The notes below the pieces were generated by a model that worked only from the letters and a program-made list of their open reading frames with translations, was not told the origin of the DNA and made no database searches. A stretch of 64,000 nt of DNA, taken from contig NZ_JAFFZS010000033.1 in assembly GCF_016921115.1 (NCBI RefSeq), forward strand, positions 1-64,000, given 5' to 3'. Shown in pieces: positions 16,969 to 26,115 of the stretch. Numbering within the stretch: the first letter of the stretch is position 1; the number at the start of each line of letters is the position of its first letter. The position numbers were made by a program, and so were the translations under genes. The DNA is from Streptomyces actuosus. Its GTDB lineage: Bacteria; Actinomycetota; Actinomycetes; Streptomycetales; Streptomycetaceae.

Positions 16969-18002
16969 CGGGGTCCTTCTGCGCTGCGGGCGCCCTCTGC
17001 GCCGTGCCGCGCGGCGCGGCCGGCAGTGTCCGCGCCCGGCGTGACCTCGGTGGTACGCGCCCCGCGCACTGCGTCCGCGCCCGGCGCGCGCTCCGACGGG
17101 CGCGCCTCGGTAGGAAGTCCCGCGCCCAGCGCGTGCCCTGTGGCCCGCGCCTCCTCCACGGCCTGAGCGACCCGTACGGCGTCGGCCGTGGCGCGCACCT
17201 CGTGCACGCGCACAGCCCAGGCGCCCGCGTGCGCCGCGAGCGCGGAGACGGCCGCGGTCGCCGCGTCGCGCTCCCGGGCCGGCGGCGGGGAACCGTCACG
17301 CCCGGCGAGCACGCGGCCGAGGAACCGCTTGCGGGAGGCGGCGACGAGCAGCGGATGGCCCAGGGCCAGCAGCCGGTCGAGGTGGGAGAGGAGGGCCAGG
17401 TCGTGCTCGGCGTTCTTGGAGAAGCCGAGACCGGGGTCGACGACGATGCGCTCGGGCCCGATTCCGCCCTCCAGGACGGCCTCCACGCGCGCGCGGAGTT
17501 CCTCGGCGACCTCGGTGACGACGTCCTCGTAGACGCCCTGCACGTTGCCCCCCTCCAGGAAGCCGCGCCAGTGCATGACGACGAACGGGGCGCCGGCGTC
17601 CGCGACCGCCGGGATCATCGCCGGGTCGGCGAGGCCGCCGCTGACGTCGTTCACGAGGGCGGCGCCGGCCCCGAGGGACCGCTCCGCCACACTGGCGCGC
17701 ATCGTGTCGACGGAGACCACGACGCCCTCCGAGGCGAGGCCCCGCACCACCGGGATGACGCGCCGCAGCTCCTCGGCCTCGTCCACCCGCGTGGCGCCGG
17801 GTCGCGTGGACTCCCCGCCGACGTCGACGAGGTCGGCGCCCTGCGCGACCAGGTCGAGGCCGTGCTTGACGGCGGCTGTCGTGTCGAACCAGCGGCCACC
17901 GTCGGAGAAGGAATCCGGGGTCACGTTCACGACGCCCATGACGGCGCAGCGGTCCCATGCCGGAAGGCCCGCGACGCTCCCGCGTCCGCTGTGGTTGCTC
18001 AT
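16965..18002 (-). CDS. folP: Dihydropteroate synthase
   Basis: Joins p-aminobenzoate to hydroxymethyldihydropterin pyrophosphate; the sulfonamide target. The TIM-barrel signatures are clear: VMGVVNVTPDSFSDGG near residue 21, VDVGGESTRPGA near 60, and the VASRKRF-type loop (VAASRKRFLG) near 225. The normal enzyme would end at about residue 285; here ~60 extra Ala/Arg/Glu-rich residues follow (from VEEARATGHA onward), low in complexity and probably disordered. First gene of the folP-NTF2-folB-folK-DUF3180 group. Confidence 0.96.
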   Translation of the reverse strand: MSNHSGRGSVAGLPAWDRCAVMGVVNVTPDSFSDGGRWFDTTAAVKHGLDLVAQGADLVDVGGESTRPGATRVDEAEELRRVIPVVRGLASEGVVVSVDTMRASVAERSLGAGAALVNDVSGGLADPAMIPAVADAGAPFVVMHWRGFLEGGNVQGVYEDVVTEVAEELRARVEAVLEGGIGPERIVVDPGLGFSKNAEHDLALLSHLDRLLALGHPLLVAASRKRFLGRVLAGRDGSPPPARERDAATAAVSALAAHAGAWAVRVHEVRATADAVRVAQAVEEARATGHALGAGLPTEARPSERAPGADAVRGARTTEVTPGADTAGRAARHGAEGARSAEGPR

Positions 18003-18013
18003 ATGTTCAGCGT

Positions 18014-18032
18014 AGGCCCCGTACCGGGGCCT
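18014..18032 (-). promoter_or_regulatory. Hairpin just upstream of folP
   Basis: A perfect 8-bp inverted repeat (aggccccg, 3-nt loop, cggggcct) sits 11 bp before the folP start codon, covering the place where a ribosome binding site would be. It could shield translation initiation or be an operator. Only the symmetry is observed. Confidence 0.4.
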
Positions 18033-18044
18033 CAGCGCCGTGCG

Positions 18045-18092
18045 GCCCGGACGGAAGTCCCCGGCTGGAGGGGGAGGGGCTTCCGTCCGGGC
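18045..18092 (-). terminator. Terminator of the lysyltransferase gene
   Basis: A perfect 13-bp stem (18045-18057 with 18080-18092) around a 22-nt G-rich loop. It lies 37 nt past the stop of the minus-strand gene at 18130 and ahead of folP, so it should separate the two units. Confidence 0.65.
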
Positions 18093-18129
18093 CAGTCCGG
18101 TGCGTCCGCTGCCATCCGGATGTCTGCGA

Positions 18130-19965
18130 TCAGGCGGCGCGGACGTCCCGCTCGGCCACCGCGTGGGCGCACGGGCGGGCGCCCGGCGTCCGCCGGCGCA
18201 GGAAGCGCGGCAGCGCAAGAGCCAGGTCGACGAAGCCCTCCGCCTGCATGGCGGCGAAGCCGATGCGCGGCAGGTCGGCGGAGGCCCGGTAGACGACGAA
18301 ACGCGGTTCCCAGCGGGGCTGGAACTTGGCGTTGAACTTGTACAGGGACTCGATCTGGAACCAGCGCGAGAGGAAGACGAGCAGCCCGCGCCAGGCCCGC
18401 AGCACCGGGCCCGCGCCGATCTTCTCGCCGCGGGCCAGCGCCGAGCGGAACATGGCGAAGTTGAGGGACACGCGTGTGATGCCGAACTTCGGGGCCGCCT
18501 GCAGAGCGGCCACGATCAGCAGCTCGTTCATGCCGGGGTCGGCGGCCCGATCGCGGCGCATGAGGTCCAGGGAGGCCCCGTCCCCGCCCCACGGCACGAA
18601 GTGCAGGATGGCCTTCAGATCGCCGTACGGGCCCGGCTCGGTGTCGGCCTTGTGGGCGGTGGCGATGAGGCAGTCGCCGTCGGAGGGGTCGCCGATGCGG
18701 CCGAGCGCCATGGAGAAGCCGCGTTCGGTGTCGGTGCCGCGCCAGTCCTCGGCGGCCCGGCGGATCCGGTCCAGCTCGGCCTCGCCCAGGTCACGTACAC
18801 GACGGACCCGGGTCTCGTAACCGGCCCGCTCGATGCGCTTGACCATCTGGCGCACGTTGCGCATCGCGCGGCCGGCGAGCGAGAAATCCGCGACGTCCAC
18901 CACCGCCTCGTCGCCGAGTTCGAGGGCGTCGAGCCCGGTCTCCCGGGTCCACACCTCGCCACCGGTCTCCGAGCAGCCCATCACGGCGGGCGTCCAGGAG
19001 TGCGCCTTGGCCTCGTCCATGAAGCGCTCGATGGCGCCCGGCCAGGCCTCGACGTCACCGATGGGGTCGCCGCTGGCGAGCATCACGCCGGAGACGACGC
19101 GGTAGGTCACCGCGGCCTTGCCGCTGGGGGAGAAGACGACGGCCTTGTCGCGGCGCAGCGCGAAGTGGCCCAGGGAGTCGCGGCCACCGTGCTTGTCCAG
19201 CAGGACCCGCAGCCGCTCCTCGTCCTCCTCGGTGAGGCGGGCGGCCGGGTGCTCGGGCCGGAAGGCGAAGTAGACGGTGGTGACCGCGGTCAGCAGGCCC
19301 AGGGCGCCGAGGGAGAAGGCGACCGTCCAGGAGGTGCTGTCCTGGTAGTCCACCGGGCCCTCGAAGCCGAACAGGCCGTAGAGCACGTGGGTGAGGCGGT
19401 CGGCCAGGCTCGGGCTGCCGACCATGCGATCGGGGTGGACGCTGACGATCACGCAGCCCAGGGCGAGGGAACCGGCGCTCATCAGCACGAAGTTGGCGAG
19501 CGCGCGCCAACGGCTGCGCGGGTCGGGCAGTGCCGCGAACTGGTCGCGGTGGACGAGCAGCGGCGCGAGAAGCGCCAGCGAGATGATCACCCCGAGGAGC
19601 GAGTGCCGGTAGGTGAACTGTGCCGCCGCGCCCAACGGCAGCAGCGCCACGGCGGCCCGCCAGGCCCGGCGCTTGCCGCGCTTGAGGCCGTGCGCGAGCA
19701 GCAGGAGCAGGACGCCCGCGCTCAGCGAGAGCGCCGCGGCGAACGGGCCGAACGATCCGGGCAGTACCTCCGCGAGGGCGTGCATCCGGCTGTGCCGGAA
19801 GCGCGGGAAGACGCCCGCGGCGACGTCCAGCAGGCCCACGACCGTGCAGGCCCGGGCGACGAGGACGGGAACGGCCTCGGGGCGCGGACCCCGCACCAGG
19901 TGACGCACGCGGCTTGATCGACTCGGAACCCCGCCGGACATTTCCCCATCTTCCCTGACAGACAT
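18130..19965 (-). CDS. Phosphatidylglycerol lysyltransferase-type membrane protein (MprF/LysX-like, DUF2156)
   Basis: A 611-residue protein with about six to seven membrane helices in the first ~230 residues, followed by a cytosolic DUF2156 (GNAT-like) domain running to the C terminus. This matches the bacterial aminoacyl-phosphatidylglycerol synthases, which move lysine or another amino acid from tRNA to phosphatidylglycerol and reduce binding of cationic antimicrobials. The LysS-like module of mycobacterial LysX is absent. The start is uncertain: ATG 19965 is used, with ATG 20016 upstream and ATG 19941 downstream also possible. The amino acid transferred cannot be read from sequence. Confidence 0.82.
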   Translation of the reverse strand: MSVREDGEMSGGVPSRSSRVRHLVRGPRPEAVPVLVARACTVVGLLDVAAGVFPRFRHSRMHALAEVLPGSFGPFAAALSLSAGVLLLLLAHGLKRGKRRAWRAAVALLPLGAAAQFTYRHSLLGVIISLALLAPLLVHRDQFAALPDPRSRWRALANFVLMSAGSLALGCVIVSVHPDRMVGSPSLADRLTHVLYGLFGFEGPVDYQDSTSWTVAFSLGALGLLTAVTTVYFAFRPEHPAARLTEEDEERLRVLLDKHGGRDSLGHFALRRDKAVVFSPSGKAAVTYRVVSGVMLASGDPIGDVEAWPGAIERFMDEAKAHSWTPAVMGCSETGGEVWTRETGLDALELGDEAVVDVADFSLAGRAMRNVRQMVKRIERAGYETRVRRVRDLGEAELDRIRRAAEDWRGTDTERGFSMALGRIGDPSDGDCLIATAHKADTEPGPYGDLKAILHFVPWGGDGASLDLMRRDRAADPGMNELLIVAALQAAPKFGITRVSLNFAMFRSALARGEKIGAGPVLRAWRGLLVFLSRWFQIESLYKFNAKFQPRWEPRFVVYRASADLPRIGFAAMQAEGFVDLALALPRFLRRRTPGARPCAHAVAERDVRAA

Positions 19966-20166
19966 CGCATCCCGTAGTTCTGCGAGAGACCTTGAATCCG
20001 GTGCCACTTCGGGCATCCGGCGACATTGCGCCCTCTAGGACGGTGTCTCGGGGGGAGAGGTTCACTCACCCCGTCAAAGCCGGTTCAAAGGCCGGGGAAA
20101 GTCCAGGGCAAGTCCTCGCGAAGGGGCGGGAGGCGGCCGGGACGGAAAGCGCAGGCAGGAATCCTC

Positions 20167-21288
20167 ATGGGGCTCATGAGCAAAAAGGTGCTGGTACTGG
20201 CGGTCCTCGTCGCCGTACTGCTCTTCGTCGGCACGGTGTGGCTGTGGCCGCGGCTGGCCAGGCGGAACTGGCGGGCCGTCAGCGGGCGCGTCGGTCTGCT
20301 CTTCGCCACACAGGTGTCGCTGTTCGCCTGCGTGGGTCTCGTCGCCAACCAGGCTTTCGGTTTCTACGCCAGCTGGGCGGACCTGTTCGGGCAGGAGACC
20401 GCGCAGGGCGTGGTGGTCGACCACACCGTGGGCCGAGGCCAGGACGGCCCCCTGCGTGTCCTTGACACACGGCGCGTGGCGGCGCGGGGCGGTGTCCGGC
20501 CCGAGACCGGGGGCCAGATACAGAAGGTCGCGATCGCCGGCCGCACGACCGGTATCGCGACCCCCGCCTACGTCTACCTGCCGCCGGAGTACTTCCAGGC
20601 GCAGTACCGCACACGTACGTTCCCCGCGGCGGTCGTGCTGACCGGGTACCCGGGTACGGCCGAGGCGCTCGTGGACAAGCTGCACTACCCGCGCACCGCA
20701 CGCGCACTCGCGCGTGACGGCCGCATGCAGCCGATGATCCTGGTGATGCTCCGGCCGACGGTGGCGCCGCCCCGCGACACCGAGTGCGTCGACATACCGG
20801 GCGGGCCGCAGACGGAGTCGTTCTTCGCGAGGGACCTGCCCGAGGCCGTCGGCGGTCACTACCGGGTGGGCACGGAGGCCGGCAGCTGGGGCATCGTGGG
20901 CGACTCCACGGGCGGCTACTGCGCGCTGAAGGTGGCCATGCACCACCCGCGGACCTTCGCGGCGGGAGTCGGCCTGTCGGCGTACTACAAGGCGCCGATC
21001 GACCCGACCACGGGAGACCTCTTCCACGGTGACACGTTGCTGCGCAACCGCGCGGACCTGTTCTGGTGCCTGGAGCACGAGGCGGCGCCCGACACCTCAC
21101 TGCTCGTCACCAGCAGCAAGCTCGGAGAACCCAACTACAAGGCCACGACGAAGTTCATCCAGCGGGTGAAGGCGACCGGCCGGACACGGGTCTCGTCGAT
21201 CGTCCTCGAATCCGGCGGGCACAACTTCAACACGTGGCGGCGCGAGATCCCGCCGGCCCTGGAATGGCTGAGCGGACGCCTCTCCTGA
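20167..21288 (+). CDS. Membrane-anchored esterase-family alpha/beta hydrolase
   Basis: A 373-residue protein with two or three N-terminal hydrophobic segments (about 7-27 and 43-70), followed by an extracellular alpha/beta-hydrolase of the esterase D / antigen-85-like family. The nucleophile is in GDSTGG with Ser at about 247; SGGHNF near 350 supplies the catalytic His. Cys residues in the hydrolase part (about 207, 252 and 314) may form disulfides. ATG 20167 has AGGA about 6 nt upstream. It is divergent from the lysyltransferase gene, which may indicate shared regulation. Substrate unknown; true mycolyltransferase activity is unlikely in Streptomyces, which lacks mycolates. Confidence 0.8.
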   Translation: MGLMSKKVLVLAVLVAVLLFVGTVWLWPRLARRNWRAVSGRVGLLFATQVSLFACVGLVANQAFGFYASWADLFGQETAQGVVVDHTVGRGQDGPLRVLDTRRVAARGGVRPETGGQIQKVAIAGRTTGIATPAYVYLPPEYFQAQYRTRTFPAAVVLTGYPGTAEALVDKLHYPRTARALARDGRMQPMILVMLRPTVAPPRDTECVDIPGGPQTESFFARDLPEAVGGHYRVGTEAGSWGIVGDSTGGYCALKVAMHHPRTFAAGVGLSAYYKAPIDPTTGDLFHGDTLLRNRADLFWCLEHEAAPDTSLLVTSSKLGEPNYKATTKFIQRVKATGRTRVSSIVLESGGHNFNTWRREIPPALEWLSGRLS

Positions 21289-21498
21289 GCCGCCGCCGAC
21301 GCCCCGCCCGGCGCTGGCCCCCTGCCGTCGCAGCGTCCTGCCGACGGCGCTCGCGACGCCGTTCCCGACGCTGTCCCGGGCGCGATTTCCGGGTGCTTCG
21401 GAGCGCACGGCCGCCGTCGTCCTGTGAGGCGTCGTGCGTTGGCTGTTTTTTGCGGGGCCGGGCACCACGATTCGCCTACGCGCGGTAAGTTTCTGGCC

Positions 21499-22884
21499 AT
21501 GCCACGTGGACGTCACCGCCATTCCCCGCCCTTGCACAGGCTGATGCCTCCTTCGGCGATCGCCGGCGTGTCACTGGTGTGCGCGTTCGGCCCGTGGGTG
21601 TTCACGGAACCCATGGTGCTGCGCACCCTGGCGGCCGTCGCCGCAGCGACGGCCGGCGTGGGCGCGGCCGTCATGCGGCGGTGGGACGGGCAGGCGGGCA
21701 AGCAGGTGGCCGACCTCGCGCGGGCGCGTGCCAGTGACGAGTGGCGGCACGAGGAGCGGATCGCCGAACTGGAGACCGATCTGGAGGAGTCGCGCGAGCT
21801 GCGCGGCAAGCTGGAGAAGCGGCTGCGCGCGAAGCGGGCCGAGCTCGCGGGCCTGCGCAACGAGCACGCGTCCCTGCTGCGGCGTTACGCCACCGCCGAG
21901 ACCGAGCGCGCCAGTGCCCTGGAGGGCCGCCGACTGCTGGAGATAGAGACCGTGGCACCGTCCACGGCCCCTGCCCTGCCGCCCGCGCCGGTGCGTGAGA
22001 AGGACCCGTCCGGGACGGGCAGGGCGACGGGAACGGCCGAAGCCGCCGAGGCCGAGTCCGAGTCCGAGGAGGCCACCGACGCCGCGCACACCGAGGACGG
22101 CACCGACGCAGCGGACGACAGCGACGCCGTGGAGGGCGCGGACGCCGAGGACGCCGCTGAGGACGAGGCGCCGGGGCCGGCGCCGACGGTGTTCTCGCCC
22201 GAGGGCTCCCAGCTGTTCATGCGCGCGCAGGCGGCGCTGGCCCGCCTCGACGCCGCCGACCCGGCCGCCGCCGAGCAGGAGAGCCCCGCCGGGCAGGGGA
22301 CGGAGAGCGCCCTGGACGTCCTGATGCAGGCCGCGCCTCCTGCCCCGGCCGAGCCGGCCGAACGGTTCGAGCAGGTCGAGCAGGTCGAGCAGGTCGAGCA
22401 GAGTGTCCCCGTCGGGGACACGGTCGGTGTGCCGGCCGAGGACGCGCGGGAGGACGACGCCCAGGGGAAGCCCGAGGCGGTCGACGCCCACGCGCGTGCG
22501 ACCGCCGCCCCCGAGCCGCCGAAGGACCCCGCCACGGCGCCTCGGCCCGCCGCCCAGCAACCGCCCTCCGGGCACTTCACCGTGCCGACCGCGGTGGCCG
22601 TCGCGCCCGCCGCACCGCCCGTCCGGCGCCCGGCGACCGAGGGCGGGTTCGACTTCTTCGGCGCGAAGAACGCGCCGACGGCCGACGCCCTGGAGGCCGT
22701 GCAGAACGAAGACCTCGCCGACGTCGTCGGTCAGGAGGCCCTGGCCCTGCACAAGGCCGAGACCGAGGGCGGATTCAAGCAGGCCGGCGCACAGACGCGC
22801 GGCGCGGGCCAGGTGATCGACCTGACGGCCCACGACGAGACGCAGCAGATCGACGTCCAGGGGCTGCGCAGCGCGGCGTCCTGA
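21499..22884 (+). CDS. Membrane-anchored coiled-coil protein, function unknown
   Basis: A 461-residue protein with two hydrophobic segments near the N terminus (about 18-35 and 42-60), then a charged coiled coil (about 75-135) rich in Arg, Glu and Leu. A long acidic Ala/Glu/Asp/Pro-rich region follows and includes three EQV repeats near residue 300. A more ordered C-terminal part (GGFDFFGAKNAP onward) closes the protein. No enzyme motif is seen. The ATG at 21499 lacks a good ribosome binding site, and the frame is open to 21424. I do not recognise the family. Confidence 0.7.
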   Translation: MPRGRHRHSPPLHRLMPPSAIAGVSLVCAFGPWVFTEPMVLRTLAAVAAATAGVGAAVMRRWDGQAGKQVADLARARASDEWRHEERIAELETDLEESRELRGKLEKRLRAKRAELAGLRNEHASLLRRYATAETERASALEGRRLLEIETVAPSTAPALPPAPVREKDPSGTGRATGTAEAAEAESESEEATDAAHTEDGTDAADDSDAVEGADAEDAAEDEAPGPAPTVFSPEGSQLFMRAQAALARLDAADPAAAEQESPAGQGTESALDVLMQAAPPAPAEPAERFEQVEQVEQVEQSVPVGDTVGVPAEDAREDDAQGKPEAVDAHARATAAPEPPKDPATAPRPAAQQPPSGHFTVPTAVAVAPAAPPVRRPATEGGFDFFGAKNAPTADALEAVQNEDLADVVGQEALALHKAETEGGFKQAGAQTRGAGQVIDLTAHDETQQIDVQGLRSAAS

Positions 22885-22952
22885 CCGCGGCCACGAGCGT
22901 GGCCGCGGTACGCCGTGCCTCCGGCGGGCCGCAGCCCGAGCCGCGGCCCGCC
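22884..22952. terminator. Two hairpins between convergent genes
   Basis: An 11-bp perfect stem (accgcggccac/gtggccgcggt, loop gagc, 22884-22909) begins at the stop codon of the plus-strand gene. A 10-bp stem (22923-22932 with 22943-22952) ends two bases from the stop of the minus-strand gene. They look like a back-to-back pair of terminators. Confidence 0.65.
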
Positions 22953-22954
22953 GC

Positions 22955-24325
22955 TCACGTCATCCAGCGGTCCGGGCGTGCGTCCCTGCGGCCCGTCCGG
23001 GACCGCTCCGCCTGCCCGCGCAGCAGTTCCGCGGCCTCCCCGGCGTCCCGCAGGCGCGCCGTCACCGTGCCGCCGGCGCCGCTGTCCACCCGCAGGTCGG
23101 CAAGGCCCCACCAACGCTGCCACGGCCCCTGGGTGAGCCGTACGCTCTGCACCTTCGCATGCGGCACCAGCGCCAGGACACGCCCCAGCAGCCCGTGCCG
23201 TGCCGCGAACACCCCGCCGGTGACGGCGATGCCGTATCCACGCCACCACAGCGGCACACACCGGCCCGCGCGCCGTGGCGCGGGCGACAGCGACGCGGCG
23301 CGGGGCACGGTCACGCCGGGCAGCCCGCGCGCGACGATCTCCTCTGCGGCCTCCCGGGGGGCGACGGGCACCAGCACCGAGTTGTCGGATCCGGCCACGT
23401 CCAGTTCGACCCGCACCCAGCTCCCCCCGCGCTGCGCCCGGCCCCGACGCCGCGCCCCCCACCATCGCCACAGCAACGGCTCGATGATCCGCACACTCTG
23501 CACCCGCCCCGGCGGCACCGTCTCGTGGGCGCGGTCCAGCAGCCCGTGATCGATGCGCAGCCCGTCGGGTGATGCGCTCACCGACCAGTCGTACTCGCCG
23601 ACGAACCGCCCCACGCTGCTGGCCCCCGCCGCGCCCAGCAGCGGCAGCGCGGTCGCGAGGACGGTCCACACGCTCCCGGTGGCCAGCCACAGCACCGAGG
23701 GAACGACGAGCGCGGCGAGCAGCGAGCCCCAGGTCGCTCCCGTCAGTACGAGTGCGACGGCGAGCACACGCGGGGGCACACGCAGCAGCTCGCGCGCCGG
23801 TGCCTCTCCCACGTCGTGCGCCGTCTCGGGCGCGAACCCGGCGGCGCGCGCGAGCAGCTCCGCGCGCAGCGCACGCGCCTCGCGCTCTCCCAGGAAGGCG
23901 AGTTCGTCCTTCTTGCCGGTGCCGACGACATCGAGCCGCAGTTTCGCCACACCCGCCACGCGCGCGAGGAGCGGCCGCGTGACGTCGATCGCCTGGATGC
24001 GCTCCAGCCGGATGTGCGCGGTGCGGCGGAAGAGCAGGCCCGTGCGGATCCGCAGGTCCGTGCCCGTCACGGCGAAGTGGGTGAACCACCACGACAGGAA
24101 GCCGTACAGGGCGGCGGCGGGGACGATCACGGCGACCGCGATCAGCAGAGTGGTCGTCGTGAGCCGGGTCAGCTGGCGCTGCGCCTGGTCGGGGTCGTGC
24201 ACCGCCCAGCCGACGATCACCGCGAAGGGCGCCCACGCCCGCCGCAGCGGCGTCACCGGGTGCAGCCGCCGCTCGGTCACCGGCTCCGCCCCGCGCACCT
24301 CGTCGTCGGGTTCGCGGGTCGTCAC
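22955..24325 (-). CDS. Bacterial PH-domain membrane protein (YdbT-like)
   Basis: A 456-residue membrane protein with repeated YdbT/bPH2 (DUF304) domains. Units start after paired membrane helices and share a motif of the type GLLFRRTAHIRLERIQAID (about residue 95), DHGLLDRAHETVPPGRVQSVR (about 265) and HGLLGRVLALVPHAKVQSV (about 375). Relatives sit in envelope stress and antibiotic-resistance loci, but the biochemical role is not known. The GTG start overlaps the previous stop by four bases (GTGA). It forms a two-gene unit with the smaller PH protein upstream. Confidence 0.85.
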   Translation of the reverse strand: MTTREPDDEVRGAEPVTERRLHPVTPLRRAWAPFAVIVGWAVHDPDQAQRQLTRLTTTTLLIAVAVIVPAAALYGFLSWWFTHFAVTGTDLRIRTGLLFRRTAHIRLERIQAIDVTRPLLARVAGVAKLRLDVVGTGKKDELAFLGEREARALRAELLARAAGFAPETAHDVGEAPARELLRVPPRVLAVALVLTGATWGSLLAALVVPSVLWLATGSVWTVLATALPLLGAAGASSVGRFVGEYDWSVSASPDGLRIDHGLLDRAHETVPPGRVQSVRIIEPLLWRWWGARRRGRAQRGGSWVRVELDVAGSDNSVLVPVAPREAAEEIVARGLPGVTVPRAASLSPAPRRAGRCVPLWWRGYGIAVTGGVFAARHGLLGRVLALVPHAKVQSVRLTQGPWQRWWGLADLRVDSGAGGTVTARLRDAGEAAELLRGQAERSRTGRRDARPDRWMT

Positions 24326-24852
24326 AGCCCCGCCGATCGGGCCTCGCCCAGTTCACTGAGCCGGTCCCGCAGCCGTTCCGCCTCGGCGGGGTGCAGCCCG
24401 GGGATGGCAGCGTCGGTGGCGGCGGCGGCCGTGTGCAGCTGGACGCTGGCCAGGCCGAAGCGCCGCTCGACCGGTCCCGAGGTGACCTCGACCAGTTGCA
24501 TGCGCCCGTACGGCACGACGGTCTCCTCGTGCCACAGCACACCCCGACTGATCAGCAGGTCGTCGGCGCGCTCGGCGTACCGCCAGGACCGCCAGTTGCG
24601 ACCGAGCAGCACCCAGCCCCACGCCGCCGGCGCGAGCGGCAGCAGGGTGAACGCCGCCCAGGCGGGACCCACGAGGATGCCCGGCACCAGCCCGGCGGCC
24701 AGCGCCAGCAGGCCCAGCCACACCACCAGCAGCATCCGGCGCATCCGCAACAGATCGGGTGGCAGTCCCGTCCACACCGGCTCGTCCACCGGAGCCCGAG
24801 CTGTCTCTTCCGCCCCGCTTCGCCCCGCAGCGGGCGCGCTCCCCGTCTCCAT
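24322..24852 (-). CDS. Bacterial PH-domain membrane protein (YdbS-like)
   Basis: A 176-residue protein with two membrane helices (about 42-80) followed by one bPH2 (YdbS/DUF304) domain containing LISRGVLWHEETVVPYGRMQ, the segment that recurs in its downstream partner. Together the two match the ydbS-ydbT gene pair of Gram-positive bacteria. Expression is coupled by a GTGA overlap. The N-terminal ~30 residues are variable. Divergent from nuoD2, with 31 bp between starts, so the promoters must overlap or one start is leaderless. Confidence 0.85.
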   Translation of the reverse strand: METGSAPAAGRSGAEETARAPVDEPVWTGLPPDLLRMRRMLLVVWLGLLALAAGLVPGILVGPAWAAFTLLPLAPAAWGWVLLGRNWRSWRYAERADDLLISRGVLWHEETVVPYGRMQLVEVTSGPVERRFGLASVQLHTAAAATDAAIPGLHPAEAERLRDRLSELGEARSAGL

Positions 24853-24883
24853 ACCGCCAGCCTACGTAGGGGAGACTGTGTCC

Positions 24884-26035
24884 ATGACTCCTACGACGGA
24901 GACCATGGTCGGTATCGGCGGTGCCGCGGAGAGCACCGACATGGTGCTCAACATCGGGCCCCAGCACCCCTCCACGCACGGCGTGCTGCGGCTCCGGCTC
25001 GTGCTGGACGGAGAGCGCATCACGCACGCGGAGCCGGTGATCGGCTACATGCACCGCGGCGCGGAGAAGCTGTTCGAGGCGCGCGACTACCGCCAGATCA
25101 TCATGCTCGCCAACCGGCACGACTGGCTGTCGGCGTTCTCCAACGAGCTGGGCGTGGTCCTCGGCGTGGAGCGGATGCTCGGCATGGAGGTCCCCGAACG
25201 CGCGGTGTGGACGCGCACCCTGCTCGCCGAGCTCAACCGGGTGCTCAGCCACCTGATGTTCCTCGGCTCCTACCCGCTGGAGCTGGGCGGGATCACCCCG
25301 GTGTTCTACGCCTTCCGGGAGCGCGAGGTCCTCCAGAACGTCATGGAGGAGGTCTCCGGAGGGCGCATGCACTACATGTTCAACCGTGTCGGCGGCCTCA
25401 AGGAGGACCTCCCGGCCGGATGGGCGGCACGTGCGCGTGCCGCCGTCGCGGCCGTGCGCTCCCGCATGGACGTCTTCGACGACCTGGTGCTCGGCAACGA
25501 GATCTTCCGGGGGCGCACGCGCGACGTGGGCGTCCTCACCCCGGAGGCCGTGCACGCCTACGGCGTGAGCGGACCCATCGCACGTGCCTCCGGCGTCGAC
25601 TTCGACCTGCGCCGCGACGAGCCGTATCTCGCCTACCCGGAGCTGCAGGACGTGCTGAAGGTGGTGATCCGGACCGAGGGAGACTGCCTCGCCCGGTTCG
25701 AGTGCCTCCTTGAGCAGACGCACAACGCCCTCGACCTGGCCGACGCCTGCCTCGACCGCCTCACCGGCCTTCCGCCCGGCCCCGTCAACCAACGGCTGCC
25801 GAAGGTGCTGAAGGCGCCCGAGGGCCACACCTACGCCTGGACCGAGAACCCTCTCGGCATCAACGGCTACTACCTGGTGAGCAAGGGCGAGAAGACCCCG
25901 TACCGGCTGAAGTTGCGGTCCGCGTCGTACAACAACATCCAGGCGCTGACGCAGCTGCTGCCGGGGACCCTGGTCGCGGACATGGTGGCGATCCTGGGGT
26001 CGATGTTCTTCGTGGTCGGCGACATCGACAAGTAG
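24884..26035 (+). CDS. nuoD: Stand-alone NADH-quinone oxidoreductase subunit D paralogue
   Basis: A 383-residue homologue of the 49-kDa (NuoD) subunit of respiratory complex I, which with NuoB forms the quinone site. Conserved elements include NIGPQHPSTHGVLR (residues 23-36), HRGAEK with Arg58, and the C-terminal VVGDIDK ending. It is about 50 residues shorter than typical actinobacterial NuoD. No other nuo gene is nearby, so it is a second copy outside the main operon (often labelled nuoD2). ATG 24884 has GGGGAG 9 nt upstream. It may replace NuoD under some condition or work in another hydrogenase-like complex; this is inference. Confidence 0.92.
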   Translation: MTPTTETMVGIGGAAESTDMVLNIGPQHPSTHGVLRLRLVLDGERITHAEPVIGYMHRGAEKLFEARDYRQIIMLANRHDWLSAFSNELGVVLGVERMLGMEVPERAVWTRTLLAELNRVLSHLMFLGSYPLELGGITPVFYAFREREVLQNVMEEVSGGRMHYMFNRVGGLKEDLPAGWAARARAAVAAVRSRMDVFDDLVLGNEIFRGRTRDVGVLTPEAVHAYGVSGPIARASGVDFDLRRDEPYLAYPELQDVLKVVIRTEGDCLARFECLLEQTHNALDLADACLDRLTGLPPGPVNQRLPKVLKAPEGHTYAWTENPLGINGYYLVSKGEKTPYRLKLRSASYNNIQALTQLLPGTLVADMVAILGSMFFVVGDIDK

Positions 26036-26115
26036 CGGGCCGGTCCGGTGCTACGGCCGGCCGGCGCCGGCCGACGCGGTGGTGCCGGCGGTTCGGGCGG
26101 TGGCGTCGGCAGGTG

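Noticed and set aside
26058..26073. 16-bp palindrome cggccggc/gccggccg as terminator between nuoD2 and the methyltransferase
   Set aside because: It has no loop and such GGCC-GCC palindromes arise often by chance at this base composition; left out of the features.
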